Source: Daejeonella sp. JGW-45 (GTDB lineage Bacteria; Bacteroidota; Bacteroidia; Sphingobacteriales; Sphingobacteriaceae). Taken from it: DNA of 64,000 nucleotides. This document shows positions 1-8,314 of the stretch, piece after piece. Location: contig NZ_JARKNC010000008.1 in the NCBI RefSeq assembly GCF_029360805.1, forward strand, positions 804,339 to 868,338, given 5' to 3'. Position numbers and translations under genes: made by a program. The stretch's first letter is position 1. Every line of letters begins with the position of its first letter. Below the pieces are notes generated by a model. The model did not search any database, was not told the origin of the DNA, and saw only the letters and a program-made list of their open reading frames with translations.

Positions 1-1
1 C

Positions 2-607
2 CTTCATGAACCGGACGAGGGCTCCGTTATTTATGATGATCGCGACTTCACACGTATGAACTTCGAGACCCGCATTGAGATCCGTACCGAAATAGGTATG
101 CTTTTTCAGGGTTCCGCATTATTCGATTCGATGAACGTGGAAGAGAATATCATGTTCCCTTTAAATATGTTTACCGACAAGCCCCGGAAAGAAAAGCTGG
201 AGCGCGTTAACTTCTGCCTCGAACGAGTTAACCTCGCCGGGAAAAACAAGCTGTTCCCGGCCGAGCTATCCGGCGGGATGAAGAAACGTGTGGGAATAGC
301 ACGTGCCATTGCAATGAACCCGAAATACCTGTTCGTAGATGAACCAAATTCAGGACTTGACCCTAAAACTTCGATAGTTATTGATGACCTGATCCAGGAA
401 TTAACAGAAGAATATAAAACAACCACCATCGTGGTAACACACGATATGAACTCCGTGATGGGCATCGGAGAAAACATCATATTCCTCCACGAAGGACAAA
501 AATGGTGGGAAGGATCTAACAAGGAAATCTCGAATACCGATAATCAGGAATTAAATGATTTCGTATTTGCCAGCAAATTTATGAGGGCACTTCAAAAAAA
601 TAAATAA
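2..607 (+). CDS. ABC transporter ATP-binding protein, MlaF-like (5' truncated by window edge)
   Basis: ATPase subunit of an ABC importer-type system, most like MlaF, which works with an MlaE permease in phospholipid/lipid transport between the membranes. The reading frame is open to the left edge, so the Walker A loop lies outside the window. Visible are the Q-loop (IGMLFQGSALFDSMNVEENI), the signature LSGGMKKRVGIARAIA, Walker B with YLFVDEPNSGLDP, and the switch histidine in TIVVTHDM. The 'GSALFDSMNVEENI' and 'NSGLDP' wording is typical of the Mla group rather than of drug or sugar transporters. A permease gene is expected just upstream (inference). An internal ATG at 56 is not the true start. 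Confidence 0.88.
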   Translation, partial: LHEPDEGSVIYDDRDFTRMNFETRIEIRTEIGMLFQGSALFDSMNVEENIMFPLNMFTDKPRKEKLERVNFCLERVNLAGKNKLFPAELSGGMKKRVGIARAIAMNPKYLFVDEPNSGLDPKTSIVIDDLIQELTEEYKTTTIVVTHDMNSVMGIGENIIFLHEGQKWWEGSNKEISNTDNQELNDFVFASKFMRALQKNK

Positions 608-635
608 CAAGTCGTCCGACGAGTAACCAGGAACA

Positions 636-1523
636 ATGATCCAACTTCTAACCCCCTCCCTTTTTAAAGATTACGAACTTATCGATTGCGGCGATTTCGA
701 AAAACTTGAGCGCTTCGGTAATATCGTCCTGATACGTCCGGAGCCTCAGGCGGTTTGGTCCAAGGGCCTTTCTGAAAGCGAATGGACCAAACAACACCAC
801 ATCCGGTTTAAAGGCAGGTCGGCAACATCAGGCGAATGGATCAAAAAGGATAAGAAAACACCAGATCGCTGGCATATAAAATATCAGAAAGAGGATCTCA
901 CCCTCCAGTTCAGGCTGGCACTTACCTCTTTCAAACACTTGGGTATTTTTCCCGAACAGGCAGTCAACTGGGACTATATTATTAAGTGCATCAAAGCCTT
1001 CAAAAATAAACAGCCGAAGGTGTTAAACCTGTTCGCGTATACAGGCGGCGCCTCCCTGGCGGCTCGGGCTGCGGGAGCTGAAACCACGCATGTTGATTCT
1101 ATCAAGCAGGTTGTTAGCTGGGCAAATGAAAACCAGGCGCTGTCCGGGCTTGACAACATCCGGTGGACTGTTGAAGACGCTCTAAAATTTGTAAAAAGAG
1201 AGGTTAAACGAGGTAAAAAGTATAATGGCATCATTCTGGATCCTCCCGCCTATGGGCATGGACCGAATGGGGAAAAATGGAAGCTTGAAGATAATATCCA
1301 GGAGATGATGCAGGATGTTGTCTCCTTGCTTGATGAAGAAGAGCACTTTCTGATACTGAACACTTACTCACTCGGATTTTCATCCGTAATCGTAGACAAC
1401 CTGATCAGGTCTTCATTCCCGGCGGTTAAAAACCTGGAAACAGGAGAGCTTTACCTACAGGCTACCTCGGGACCTAAATTACCCCTGGGAGTTTTTGGAA
1501 AATTCTTTAAAACATCATTATGA
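636..1523 (+). CDS. class I SAM-dependent methyltransferase, RlmI/COG1092-like
   Basis: Rossmann-fold methyltransferase of 295 aa related to RlmI-type 23S rRNA methyltransferases. The SAM-binding motif VLNLFAYTGG is at about residues 129-138, the acidic ribose-binding 'HVDS' at about 152-155, and the active-site DPPAYG at 202-207. The usual motif VI of the m5C enzymes contains a catalytic cysteine; here the corresponding strand reads ILNTYSLGFSS (240-250) with no Cys, so a 5-methylcytosine reaction is unlikely and the target is open. It starts 28 bp after the ABC ATPase gene and may be cotranscribed. The fold is certain and the substrate unknown. Confidence 0.82.
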   Translation: MIQLLTPSLFKDYELIDCGDFEKLERFGNIVLIRPEPQAVWSKGLSESEWTKQHHIRFKGRSATSGEWIKKDKKTPDRWHIKYQKEDLTLQFRLALTSFKHLGIFPEQAVNWDYIIKCIKAFKNKQPKVLNLFAYTGGASLAARAAGAETTHVDSIKQVVSWANENQALSGLDNIRWTVEDALKFVKREVKRGKKYNGIILDPPAYGHGPNGEKWKLEDNIQEMMQDVVSLLDEEEHFLILNTYSLGFSSVIVDNLIRSSFPAVKNLETGELYLQATSGPKLPLGVFGKFFKTSL

Positions 1524-1662
1524 ATACCTTAACTTGTACCACAGGGCAAAATCCGGCAAATTATTCTCCGAATATTACGGAGATTGAAAGGTTGAAGGAA
1601 CAAAGACAATAAAACATGTATGAGATGGTTCTATAAGAAACCGGAATCGAAGAAAAACTAAT

Positions 1663-2715
1663 ATGAATATTAAACACACCACCCTAATTATCGGACTTGC
1701 AATCAGTACAGCATTTACGGGATGCTCAGAATCAGGGATAAAGGCTTCGGAAACAACGAAGCCAAAAGATTCTACAAAAACAGATGAACCGGTAAGCGAG
1801 CTGAAAGCCACATCAAGTGAGTACCCACCTATCGATACTGCGCTCTATAATGAAAAGATCAGGCAGCTTGCAAATGGTGATACGACCGGCAGGTGGCCGG
1901 TAAAGAACCAACCCTATCCGCTGCCTGGCGCCATATTGCCGTTTAAACGCGTGGTAACCTATTATGGAAACCTGTATTCGAAAAAGATGGGCGCCCTGGG
2001 TGAATATGCGCCTAAGGAGATGCTTCGGATGTTGTACGCCGAGGTGGCTAAATGGGAAAAGATCGATCCTTCCACGCCTGTTCAGCCTGCACTTCATTAT
2101 ATAGCGGTCGTAGCCGCCGGCGATCCCGGTAAAGACGGTAAATACCGCAACCGTATGCCCGACAAACAGATCGACTCGGTATTCGCAATCGCTGCAATGA
2201 AGAAGGATATGATTGTATTCCTTGATATCCAGGTTGCTTTGAGCACGATAAGGGAAGAACTGCCAAGGCTGGAAAAATACCTGAAGAGGCCAAATGTACA
2301 TTTGGGTATAGACCCCGAGTTTTCAATGAAAGGCGGTGTACTGCCAGGGAGAAAGATCGGAACTTATGATGCTTCGGAAATCAATTATGTGTCTGATTAT
2401 CTTGCTAAACTGGTACGCGACAACAACCTCCCGCCAAAAATATTCGTTATTCACAGGTTTACCGGGAAGATGGTAACAAATTCACAAAATATAAAGCTCC
2501 GGCCTGAAGTTCAGGTAGTGATGCACATGGATGGCTGGGGCGAACCAGACCTTAAGTTAGGAACCCACCGCCATTTTATCTTTAGGGAGCCAGTACAGTT
2601 CACAGGGTTTAAAATCTTTTATAAGAACGATCTTAAAAAAGCGCCGAACCGTTTAATGACACCAGCTGAGCTGATGAAGTTAAAACCTCAACCAAGTTAT
2701 GTTCAGTATCAGTAG
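1663..2715 (+). CDS. uncharacterised lipoprotein
   Basis: Secreted lipoprotein of 350 aa. A hydrophobic signal peptide ends in the lipobox TAFTGC, with the acylated Cys at residue 20, followed by a Ser/Lys/Thr-rich linker to about residue 50. The globular part carries runs that look like barrel strands followed by conserved turns: HYIAVVAAGDPGKDGKYR, MIVFLDIQVA, VHLGIDPEFSMKG, KIFVIHRFTGKMV and VVMHMDGWGEP. These alternating beta strands ending in Asp, His or Glu suggest a TIM-barrel hydrolase-like fold (inference). I do not recognise a named family. The gene stands alone, with repeat-rich DNA downstream. Confidence 0.75.
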   Translation: MNIKHTTLIIGLAISTAFTGCSESGIKASETTKPKDSTKTDEPVSELKATSSEYPPIDTALYNEKIRQLANGDTTGRWPVKNQPYPLPGAILPFKRVVTYYGNLYSKKMGALGEYAPKEMLRMLYAEVAKWEKIDPSTPVQPALHYIAVVAAGDPGKDGKYRNRMPDKQIDSVFAIAAMKKDMIVFLDIQVALSTIREELPRLEKYLKRPNVHLGIDPEFSMKGGVLPGRKIGTYDASEINYVSDYLAKLVRDNNLPPKIFVIHRFTGKMVTNSQNIKLRPEVQVVMHMDGWGEPDLKLGTHRHFIFREPVQFTGFKIFYKNDLKKAPNRLMTPAELMKLKPQPSYVQYQ

Positions 2716-2735
2716 TCGTCAGGTGGGAGGTGAGG

Positions 2736-2787
2736 TGAAAACTGAAAACTGAAAACTGAAAGCTGAAAACTGAATGGTGAATGGGGA
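2736..2787. repeat. intergenic repeat, family A (AAAACTG units)
   Basis: A stretch of degenerate 7-9 nt units built on GAAAACTGAAA, just after the lipoprotein stop. A weak complementary arm (ccattttcaacttacaac) lies at about 2841-2858, separated by G+C-rich unique sequence. The same family recurs between other genes in this window. Confidence 0.7.
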
Positions 2788-2885
2788 GGAGTGAAATAGG
2801 ACGGGTGCCGGTGGATCGTAATAGTGGCCGACCCGGCTTACCATTTTCAACTTACAACTCGCTGGGCAAATCAAATGTCGTTCGC

Positions 2886-2917
2886 GACGTAAAACGTATA
2901 ACGTACAACATATAACT
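2886..2917. repeat. intergenic repeat, family E (ACGTATAACGT units)
   Basis: Short degenerate units of the type gacgtaaaacgtataacg lie directly upstream of msrA. They match the arms found between rpmB and rpmG. Only one orientation is present here. Any effect on msrA expression is unknown. Confidence 0.6.
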
Positions 2918-2927
2918 TAAAAAAAAC

Positions 2928-3455
2928 ATGGAACAAGCAACATTCGGAGGCGGATGCTTTTGGTGTACAGAAGCAGTTTTTCAGAACTTAAAGGGGGTAA
3001 CGAAGGTCGTTTCGGGTTACATGGGCGGCCATACCGACAATCCCACTTACAAAGATATCTGCACGGGTGAAACCGGCCATGCTGAGATCATACAAATTGA
3101 ATATAACGAGAGCGAGATCAGGTTTGAAGATCTTCTACTGATATTCTTCAAAACACATGACCCAACAACACTAAACCGCCAGGGCAATGATATAGGAACT
3201 CAATACCGCTCGGTTATTTTCTATGAAAACCAGGAACAGAAAGCCGCGGCAGAAAATATGATCGACAAACTTGAAAAGGAAATGGTTTTCGACAAGCCGA
3301 TAGTTACAGAGATCACTCCGATCTCAAAATTTTACTCGGCCGAAGATTATCATCAGAATTACTTCAACATCAATCCCAATCAAAGCTATTGTGCGGCCGT
3401 GATCCAGCCTAAACTAGTGAAGTTTACAAGGGAGTTTGGGGATAGATTAAAATAA
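2928..3455 (+). CDS. msrA: peptide-methionine (S)-S-oxide reductase MsrA
   Basis: Repairs oxidised methionine, reducing the S epimer of methionine sulfoxide in proteins and free methionine in the cytoplasm. The catalytic motif GGCFWC starts at residue 8, with the nucleophile Cys10, and EAVF follows. The conserved GxxGHAE block (TGETGHAEIIQIEY), the HDPTTLNRQGNDIGTQYRS substrate loop and the AEDYHQNYF motif are all present. A C-terminal Cys in QSYCAAV is the likely resolving residue. At 175 aa the length is normal for a single-domain enzyme; no MsrB fusion. Convergent with topoisomerase IV subunit A, with an inverted family A repeat in between. Confidence 0.96.
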   Translation: MEQATFGGGCFWCTEAVFQNLKGVTKVVSGYMGGHTDNPTYKDICTGETGHAEIIQIEYNESEIRFEDLLLIFFKTHDPTTLNRQGNDIGTQYRSVIFYENQEQKAAAENMIDKLEKEMVFDKPIVTEITPISKFYSAEDYHQNYFNINPNQSYCAAVIQPKLVKFTREFGDRLK

Positions 3456-3535
3456 CTGAAAGATGAAAACTGAAACTGAATAGCGTGGCGCCTAGCTACA
3501 AACCATACTTTCAACTTTCAGTTTTCAGCTTTCAC
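3456..3535. repeat. inverted intergenic repeat, family A
   Basis: Left arm 3456-3480 is made of CTGAA/GAAAACTGAA units. Right arm 3507-3535 is their complement (tttcagttttcagctttc). A unique 26-bp centre lies between. It fills the whole gap between two convergent genes and would fold into one hairpin in either transcript, so it could act as a two-way transcript end (inference). Confidence 0.75.
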
Positions 3536-6382
3536 CTAAAACAGTCCCAGCTGTCCCTTATCATCAATATCCAGGTCGTCCGGGTTGGTGATCTCAAAAT
3601 CGATCTTCTTAGCTGGTTTAGTTTCCTCCGGCGTCTGCTGCTTTTCCGTCGGCTGCGGTGGTTCCGGCACCTCTACGTCCTCCGGAGCTTCGGCCCCGTC
3701 AATCACCGGACCTTCTCCTTCGGCAGGGTTTTCGGTACCAGGTTCTGCATCCTCCATATCTATAGCCATTGAAGATACCGGAGTAGCGGTACGCACGCCC
3801 GGCTCTGGCTCATCTTCTTCACCGCGAGCAACCGGGTCCGTAATAACCACCTCATCTATGTCAAGTTCTGACGGAGCGACCAGTTCTATCGATTTCACCT
3901 CGTGCGATGATAAACGGTTGCCCAATGCTTTCATTCCCTTAACCTCGATCGCATCGGCCAGGTCTATCTCAAGAATTTCAGATATCTTGGTTTTACCCTT
4001 CAACACCTCGATTGTTACTGCAGGCTTTTGAAGCCCGGTAAGCAGTACCAACTTAGAACCGTTTTCCTCACTGATCACGCTGGTTTTCTTTCCTATGGAC
4101 GAGCTTTCAAACACGAAGCGTTTTAAATAATGCGAGCCTGATTTTCCTTCCAGGTAGACTAGCGTGAATATCTTCTCAGGATTATACTTTTCGATCAAAA
4201 GCAGATGATCGTCAAAATGGTTACTCAGGTCGAAGCTGCTCAGTTCATAAACACCATTCCTGTCTACCGTCAGTATGCGGTCGTCGCCGTCAAACTCGCC
4301 GAGGTATTTTCCGCGCGAATCTACATTCAGCCTTTTAAGGATCTCATCATACCAGATTTTTCTTCCTGACAGAGTGGAAATCCCCTTACTCTTAAGTACT
4401 ATTTTCTTAACAGGATATTTTGTTACGATATTACCCATCGAGCTCCGGCCCTTAATCACCTGCTCGGCAAAATCCACATCAAACTGCAGCTTTTTAAGCT
4501 TGGAGTGCGGCTTCAGCTGGACATTCACAATTTCAGCTTCGCCATTTGGATTGGCCGTAAAATATAAGGTCTTCGAACCCTTGCCGCCCTTGGTCAGGTC
4601 ATATTCTTTCTCGCGCGTAACTCCCAATACCGAGAAACGTTTAATGTATGAGGTACCGCTCTCCCCATCCCGGTAGATCATGTTATACACCGTGCGCTCA
4701 TCGTTTTTCTTAAAAACCTGCGCATGAAGTATACCCTTGCCTACAAATGTCTTCTCAGCAACCTTAGAAACATTGAACTTGCCATCCTCACGGAATACGA
4801 TGATCTCATCCAGATCCGAGCAGTCGCACACGAACTCATCTTTCCGCAGACCCGTCCCCACGAATCCATCTTCACGGTTCATGTAAAGTTTCACGTTCGC
4901 CAAAGCAACTTTTGATGCTTCCACCTTATCGAACTGCCTGATCTCAGTTTTCCGTTCACGCCCCGCACCATATTTTTGTTTCAGCTTTTCAAACCAGGCG
5001 ATGGCATAGTCAGTCAGGTGTTTGAGATGCTTGTTAACCTCCTTAATATCATTTTCCAGGGACTTCAGCTGCTCGTCCGATTTCTTCAGGTCGAACCGCG
5101 TGATACTGCTCATTGGCTTATCGATCAGCTTCTTATAATCTTCAGGAAGTATCGTCCGGTAAAACTGAGGGAAGAAAGGCTCAAATAATTTATTAAGGAC
5201 TTCTACAACGACTTCGAAATTACCGGAACTTTCATAGTCCGGGTTCTTATACATACCCTCCTGAATAAATATCTTAAGCAGGGAGCTGAAAAATATCTTC
5301 TCCTTAAGGTCAGCAAGCCTGATCTCAAGTTCCTGCTTAAGCAGGTTCTTCGTATGATGGGTGCTTTCGATAAGTATATCGTTCACACTCATAAAGTAAG
5401 GCTTATCAGCCTTTATAATACAAGTGTTTGGCGATATGGAAACCTCACAATCCGTAAATGCATAGAGTGCATCAATGGTAACGTCAGGGGAAATACCCGG
5501 CGCAAGATGGATGATGATCTCGACATCTTTGGCGGTATTGTCTTCAATCTTTTTGATCTTGATCTTACCCTTGTCATTCGCCGAAATAACGCTGTCTATT
5601 AATCCGCCTGTGGTGGTACTATAAGGAATTTCCGTAATAGCCAGGGTCTTCTTATCGCGCTCAACGATCTTGGCGCGGACACGAACCTTCCCGCCACGCA
5701 TACCCTCATTGTAATTGCTGAAATCAGCCATCCCTCCCGTCTGGAAATCAGGAAGCAGGTCTGGGCGCTTACCTTTCAGGACTTCGATGGAGCCCTCAAT
5801 GAGCTCCACAAAGTTGTGGGGCATAACCTTGGTGGCCAGGCCCACAGCAATACCATCAGCTCCTTCAGCCAGGAGCAATGGAAATTTCACCGGAAGCGTA
5901 ACAGGTTCCTTGTTACGGCCATCATAACTTGACTGCCATTCAGTTGTATCCGGGTTAAAAACCACTTCCAAGGCAAATTTGGAAAGACGGGCTTCGATGT
6001 ACCTTGGTGCAGCTGCCGAATCCCCGGTAACCGGGTCGCCCCAGTTTCCCTGGGTGTCAATAAGTAAATTCCGCTGCCCGATCTGCACCATCGCATCGCC
6101 GATAGAACGGTCGCCATGCGGATGATACTTCATAGTATTTCCAATAACATTTGCCGCTTTGTTGAAGCGGCCATCGTCCATTTCTTTTAGCGAATGAAGA
6201 ATACGTCGCTGCACAGGCTTCAACCCATCGTGTATATGGGGCACAGCCCGGTCCAGGATCACATACGATGCGTAATCCAAAAACCAATTCTCATACAAAC
6301 CCGAAAGGGAGATAGCATTATGAACAGCTTCGTCACCTGCAGGTGCAGTATCAGCACCTGTATTTTCTATTTCTTCACTCAT
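3536..6382 (-). CDS. parC: DNA topoisomerase IV subunit A
   Basis: DNA-breaking subunit of a type IIA topoisomerase. The N-terminal winged-helix/tower part has AVPHIHDGLKPVQRRIL and the active-site Tyr128 in AAAPRYIEARL. Coiled-coil segments lie at about 450-500, followed by a beta-pinwheel-like C-terminal half. The last ~120 residues (PEPG, EGEGP, PEDVEVPEPPQP) form an acidic, proline-rich tail ending in a short conserved-looking DDKGQLGLF. At 948 aa it is longer than E. coli ParC (about 750 aa). ParC rather than GyrA is chosen from the HPHGD-x-S-I-G-D context and the presence of a ParE-type subunit at 10.4 kb. The residue at the classical quinolone Ser position is Arg92. The two subunit genes are separated by four other genes. 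Confidence 0.9.
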   Translation of the reverse strand: MSEEIENTGADTAPAGDEAVHNAISLSGLYENWFLDYASYVILDRAVPHIHDGLKPVQRRILHSLKEMDDGRFNKAANVIGNTMKYHPHGDRSIGDAMVQIGQRNLLIDTQGNWGDPVTGDSAAAPRYIEARLSKFALEVVFNPDTTEWQSSYDGRNKEPVTLPVKFPLLLAEGADGIAVGLATKVMPHNFVELIEGSIEVLKGKRPDLLPDFQTGGMADFSNYNEGMRGGKVRVRAKIVERDKKTLAITEIPYSTTTGGLIDSVISANDKGKIKIKKIEDNTAKDVEIIIHLAPGISPDVTIDALYAFTDCEVSISPNTCIIKADKPYFMSVNDILIESTHHTKNLLKQELEIRLADLKEKIFFSSLLKIFIQEGMYKNPDYESSGNFEVVVEVLNKLFEPFFPQFYRTILPEDYKKLIDKPMSSITRFDLKKSDEQLKSLENDIKEVNKHLKHLTDYAIAWFEKLKQKYGAGRERKTEIRQFDKVEASKVALANVKLYMNREDGFVGTGLRKDEFVCDCSDLDEIIVFREDGKFNVSKVAEKTFVGKGILHAQVFKKNDERTVYNMIYRDGESGTSYIKRFSVLGVTREKEYDLTKGGKGSKTLYFTANPNGEAEIVNVQLKPHSKLKKLQFDVDFAEQVIKGRSSMGNIVTKYPVKKIVLKSKGISTLSGRKIWYDEILKRLNVDSRGKYLGEFDGDDRILTVDRNGVYELSSFDLSNHFDDHLLLIEKYNPEKIFTLVYLEGKSGSHYLKRFVFESSSIGKKTSVISEENGSKLVLLTGLQKPAVTIEVLKGKTKISEILEIDLADAIEVKGMKALGNRLSSHEVKSIELVAPSELDIDEVVITDPVARGEEDEPEPGVRTATPVSSMAIDMEDAEPGTENPAEGEGPVIDGAEAPEDVEVPEPPQPTEKQQTPEETKPAKKIDFEITNPDDLDIDDKGQLGLF

Positions 6383-6461
6383 ATTCTATTAGGATGGTAA
6401 ATATAAGCGATAGCAGCATAATGTATTCAGGAAGTTTTAAACAGGAGGTGGAATTGGATGA

Positions 6462-7166
6462 ATGACAAATTATTTTAATCCGGAAGCAACCTTTTCTTCA
6501 TTAACTTCGTGTATAAGGAAACAGCTGTCAAAATTGAATAATTCGCTGGATCATTTGCCCGATAAATTAAGGGAGGACTGTATCCGTGGCGATGCGGGTA
6601 GTCAAAAGAAATTGTATTACGGTTTCTATAGCTTCGCTATGGCTATTTGCCTGCGATATGCACGCGACCGCGATGAGGCGGAGAACATACTCAACGATGG
6701 CTTTTTTAAGGTACTGACCAACCTGAACCGTTATGACAGCTCCAAGCCATTCCTTCCCTGGCTTGGACGTGTGATGACCAATACAGCTATCGACCACTAC
6801 AGAAGCCAGCTACGCCATCCGGAAACGGATGATATTACGGAAATGGATATATATGGCGAAAACCCTGTAATCGACAGCAAACTAAATTATGATGATCTGA
6901 TCAAACTGGTTCAGAAATTACCACCCGGTTATCGTACAGTTTTTAACCTGTATGCTATCGACGGGCTTACACACGAAGAAATCGCTGAAAAGCTTGGCAT
7001 ATCATCCGGAACTTCAAAGTCGAATCTATTTAAAGCACGGCAGAAGTTAATTAGCATGTTAGACGAGCAGAAAAAATTAACAGAGGGTGTAGTAAGAACC
7101 CTTAATAACGATAATGAACAACACGAATCAAAACCATACCGACATTTTTTTCAGGCAGGGGCTTAG
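6462..7166 (+). CDS. RNA polymerase ECF-type sigma factor
   Basis: Sigma-70 family regulator of 234 aa. Region 2 includes FYSFAMAICLRYARDRDEAENILNDGFFKVLTNL, ending in FLPWLGRVMTNTAIDHYRS. Region 4 has LPPGYRTVFNLYAIDGLTHEEIAEKLGISSGTSKSNLFKARQKL, the usual helix-turn-helix. The N-terminal ~45 residues before region 2 are longer than in most ECF factors. Divergent from the topoisomerase subunit A gene. Its end overlaps the start of the next gene by 53 bp, implying translational coupling to a membrane-anchored partner that probably acts as its anti-sigma factor (inference). Confidence 0.93.
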   Translation: MTNYFNPEATFSSLTSCIRKQLSKLNNSLDHLPDKLREDCIRGDAGSQKKLYYGFYSFAMAICLRYARDRDEAENILNDGFFKVLTNLNRYDSSKPFLPWLGRVMTNTAIDHYRSQLRHPETDDITEMDIYGENPVIDSKLNYDDLIKLVQKLPPGYRTVFNLYAIDGLTHEEIAEKLGISSGTSKSNLFKARQKLISMLDEQKKLTEGVVRTLNNDNEQHESKPYRHFFQAGA

Positions 7167-8313
7167 CTCACCTCCGGAATTCAAGCCATCTGAACAAAAT
7201 TGGCGGGCTATGGAACGGCTTCTTAAACCAAAAGCTAAAAAACGGTCCATCGGTTGGATCTATGCCGCGGCAGGGATCGCTGCAGCATTGCTGGTATCTC
7301 TTGTATTCTGGCTGGAACGCCAAAAACCACTTGCCACTGAGCAAAAATTAGTAACTAAGGATAAGGACAATATTATACCGCCGGCGACGCAGTCTGTCGC
7401 AGCATCAACAGAAGGCATCATAACGAAAAAGCATATAAGCCCAAGCAGCAATATCAGTGCATTCGAGAGTTCGTCTGTCGCCGCGAACACCTATCCGGTT
7501 GTAGAAAGCAATGCAGGAGGCCGGCAGCCGGCCACAAGGCCGCGAGATCTGCTGGCCGCTCAGTCTGTATCTATCAGGCAAAGCCTGACTACCGGAACAA
7601 GGGCCATCATTGTGGTGCCAGCAAACACTTTAAGTATTCCGGGGGACGGCGAAAACAGTGAGTCCAGGGATTTGATTAAAGATACCGATACGCGATCAGG
7701 CAATATTGCCGGCAGATGGGCAATCAGTCTGGCCGCATCACCAGACCTCAATTCGGTAGCGGGTGTCGACAAAGGCGCATTTGGCATGAGCGTGGGTGCG
7801 GGCGTGAGTTACAGGCTGGGCAAAGCCATCAGTGTAGGAACGGGCGTCTATTATTCCAGGAAATTTTATTCGGCCGATAAAACCTCGTACAGAGTTAAAG
7901 AAAAACCATTCGCTACCTGGACAAGCCGTTCGAACAGTATTGACGCAGATTGCGAGGTTATAGATGTCCCGGTAAATTTAAGCATGAAGCTGATCAGCAA
8001 AAAACAGAACAATGTGTATGCAACAGCCGGCTTATCTTCCTATATCATGCTTTCCGAAAAGTATAATTTTAAGTATAACAAATCTCCAGCATATCCTACA
8101 GGAAGCAGGGAGTACACCGTCCACAACCAGAATAAGCATGTATTGAGCGTGGTGAACCTTGGAATTGCTATTGAGAAGCCTGTTAATGAACAAGTAAGCC
8201 TGGTTGTTCAACCCTACGCAAAATTACCACTCACCGGAATCGGGCAGGGTGAAACTAATCTGAAATCGTTTGGGCTTGCGTTGAAGCTTAATTATTCATT
8301 GAAAAGAAAGTAA
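7114..8313 (+). CDS. membrane-anchored protein with C-terminal outer-membrane beta-barrel-like domain; putative anti-sigma partner
   Basis: A 399-aa protein with unusual architecture. A cytoplasmic-looking N-terminus of about 48 residues (FKPSEQNWRAMERLLKPKAKKR) precedes one membrane helix (WIYAAAGIAAALLVSLVFWL). A long Ser/Thr-rich linker follows to about residue 190, then a repeat of amphipathic strands (GAFGMSVGAGVSYRLGKAISVGTGVYYSRKFYS to the C-terminal LKSFGLALKLNYSLKRK), as in PF13568-type outer-membrane barrels. There is no cleavable signal peptide. The overlap with the sigma gene suggests an anti-sigma role for the N-terminus. How a protein with an inner-membrane anchor would hold a barrel-like domain is not clear. 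It ends one base before the stop of the convergent OmpA gene. Confidence 0.8.
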   Translation: MNNTNQNHTDIFFRQGLSSPPEFKPSEQNWRAMERLLKPKAKKRSIGWIYAAAGIAAALLVSLVFWLERQKPLATEQKLVTKDKDNIIPPATQSVAASTEGIITKKHISPSSNISAFESSSVAANTYPVVESNAGGRQPATRPRDLLAAQSVSIRQSLTTGTRAIIVVPANTLSIPGDGENSESRDLIKDTDTRSGNIAGRWAISLAASPDLNSVAGVDKGAFGMSVGAGVSYRLGKAISVGTGVYYSRKFYSADKTSYRVKEKPFATWTSRSNSIDADCEVIDVPVNLSMKLISKKQNNVYATAGLSSYIMLSEKYNFKYNKSPAYPTGSREYTVHNQNKHVLSVVNLGIAIEKPVNEQVSLVVQPYAKLPLTGIGQGETNLKSFGLALKLNYSLKRK

Positions 8314-8314
8314 G

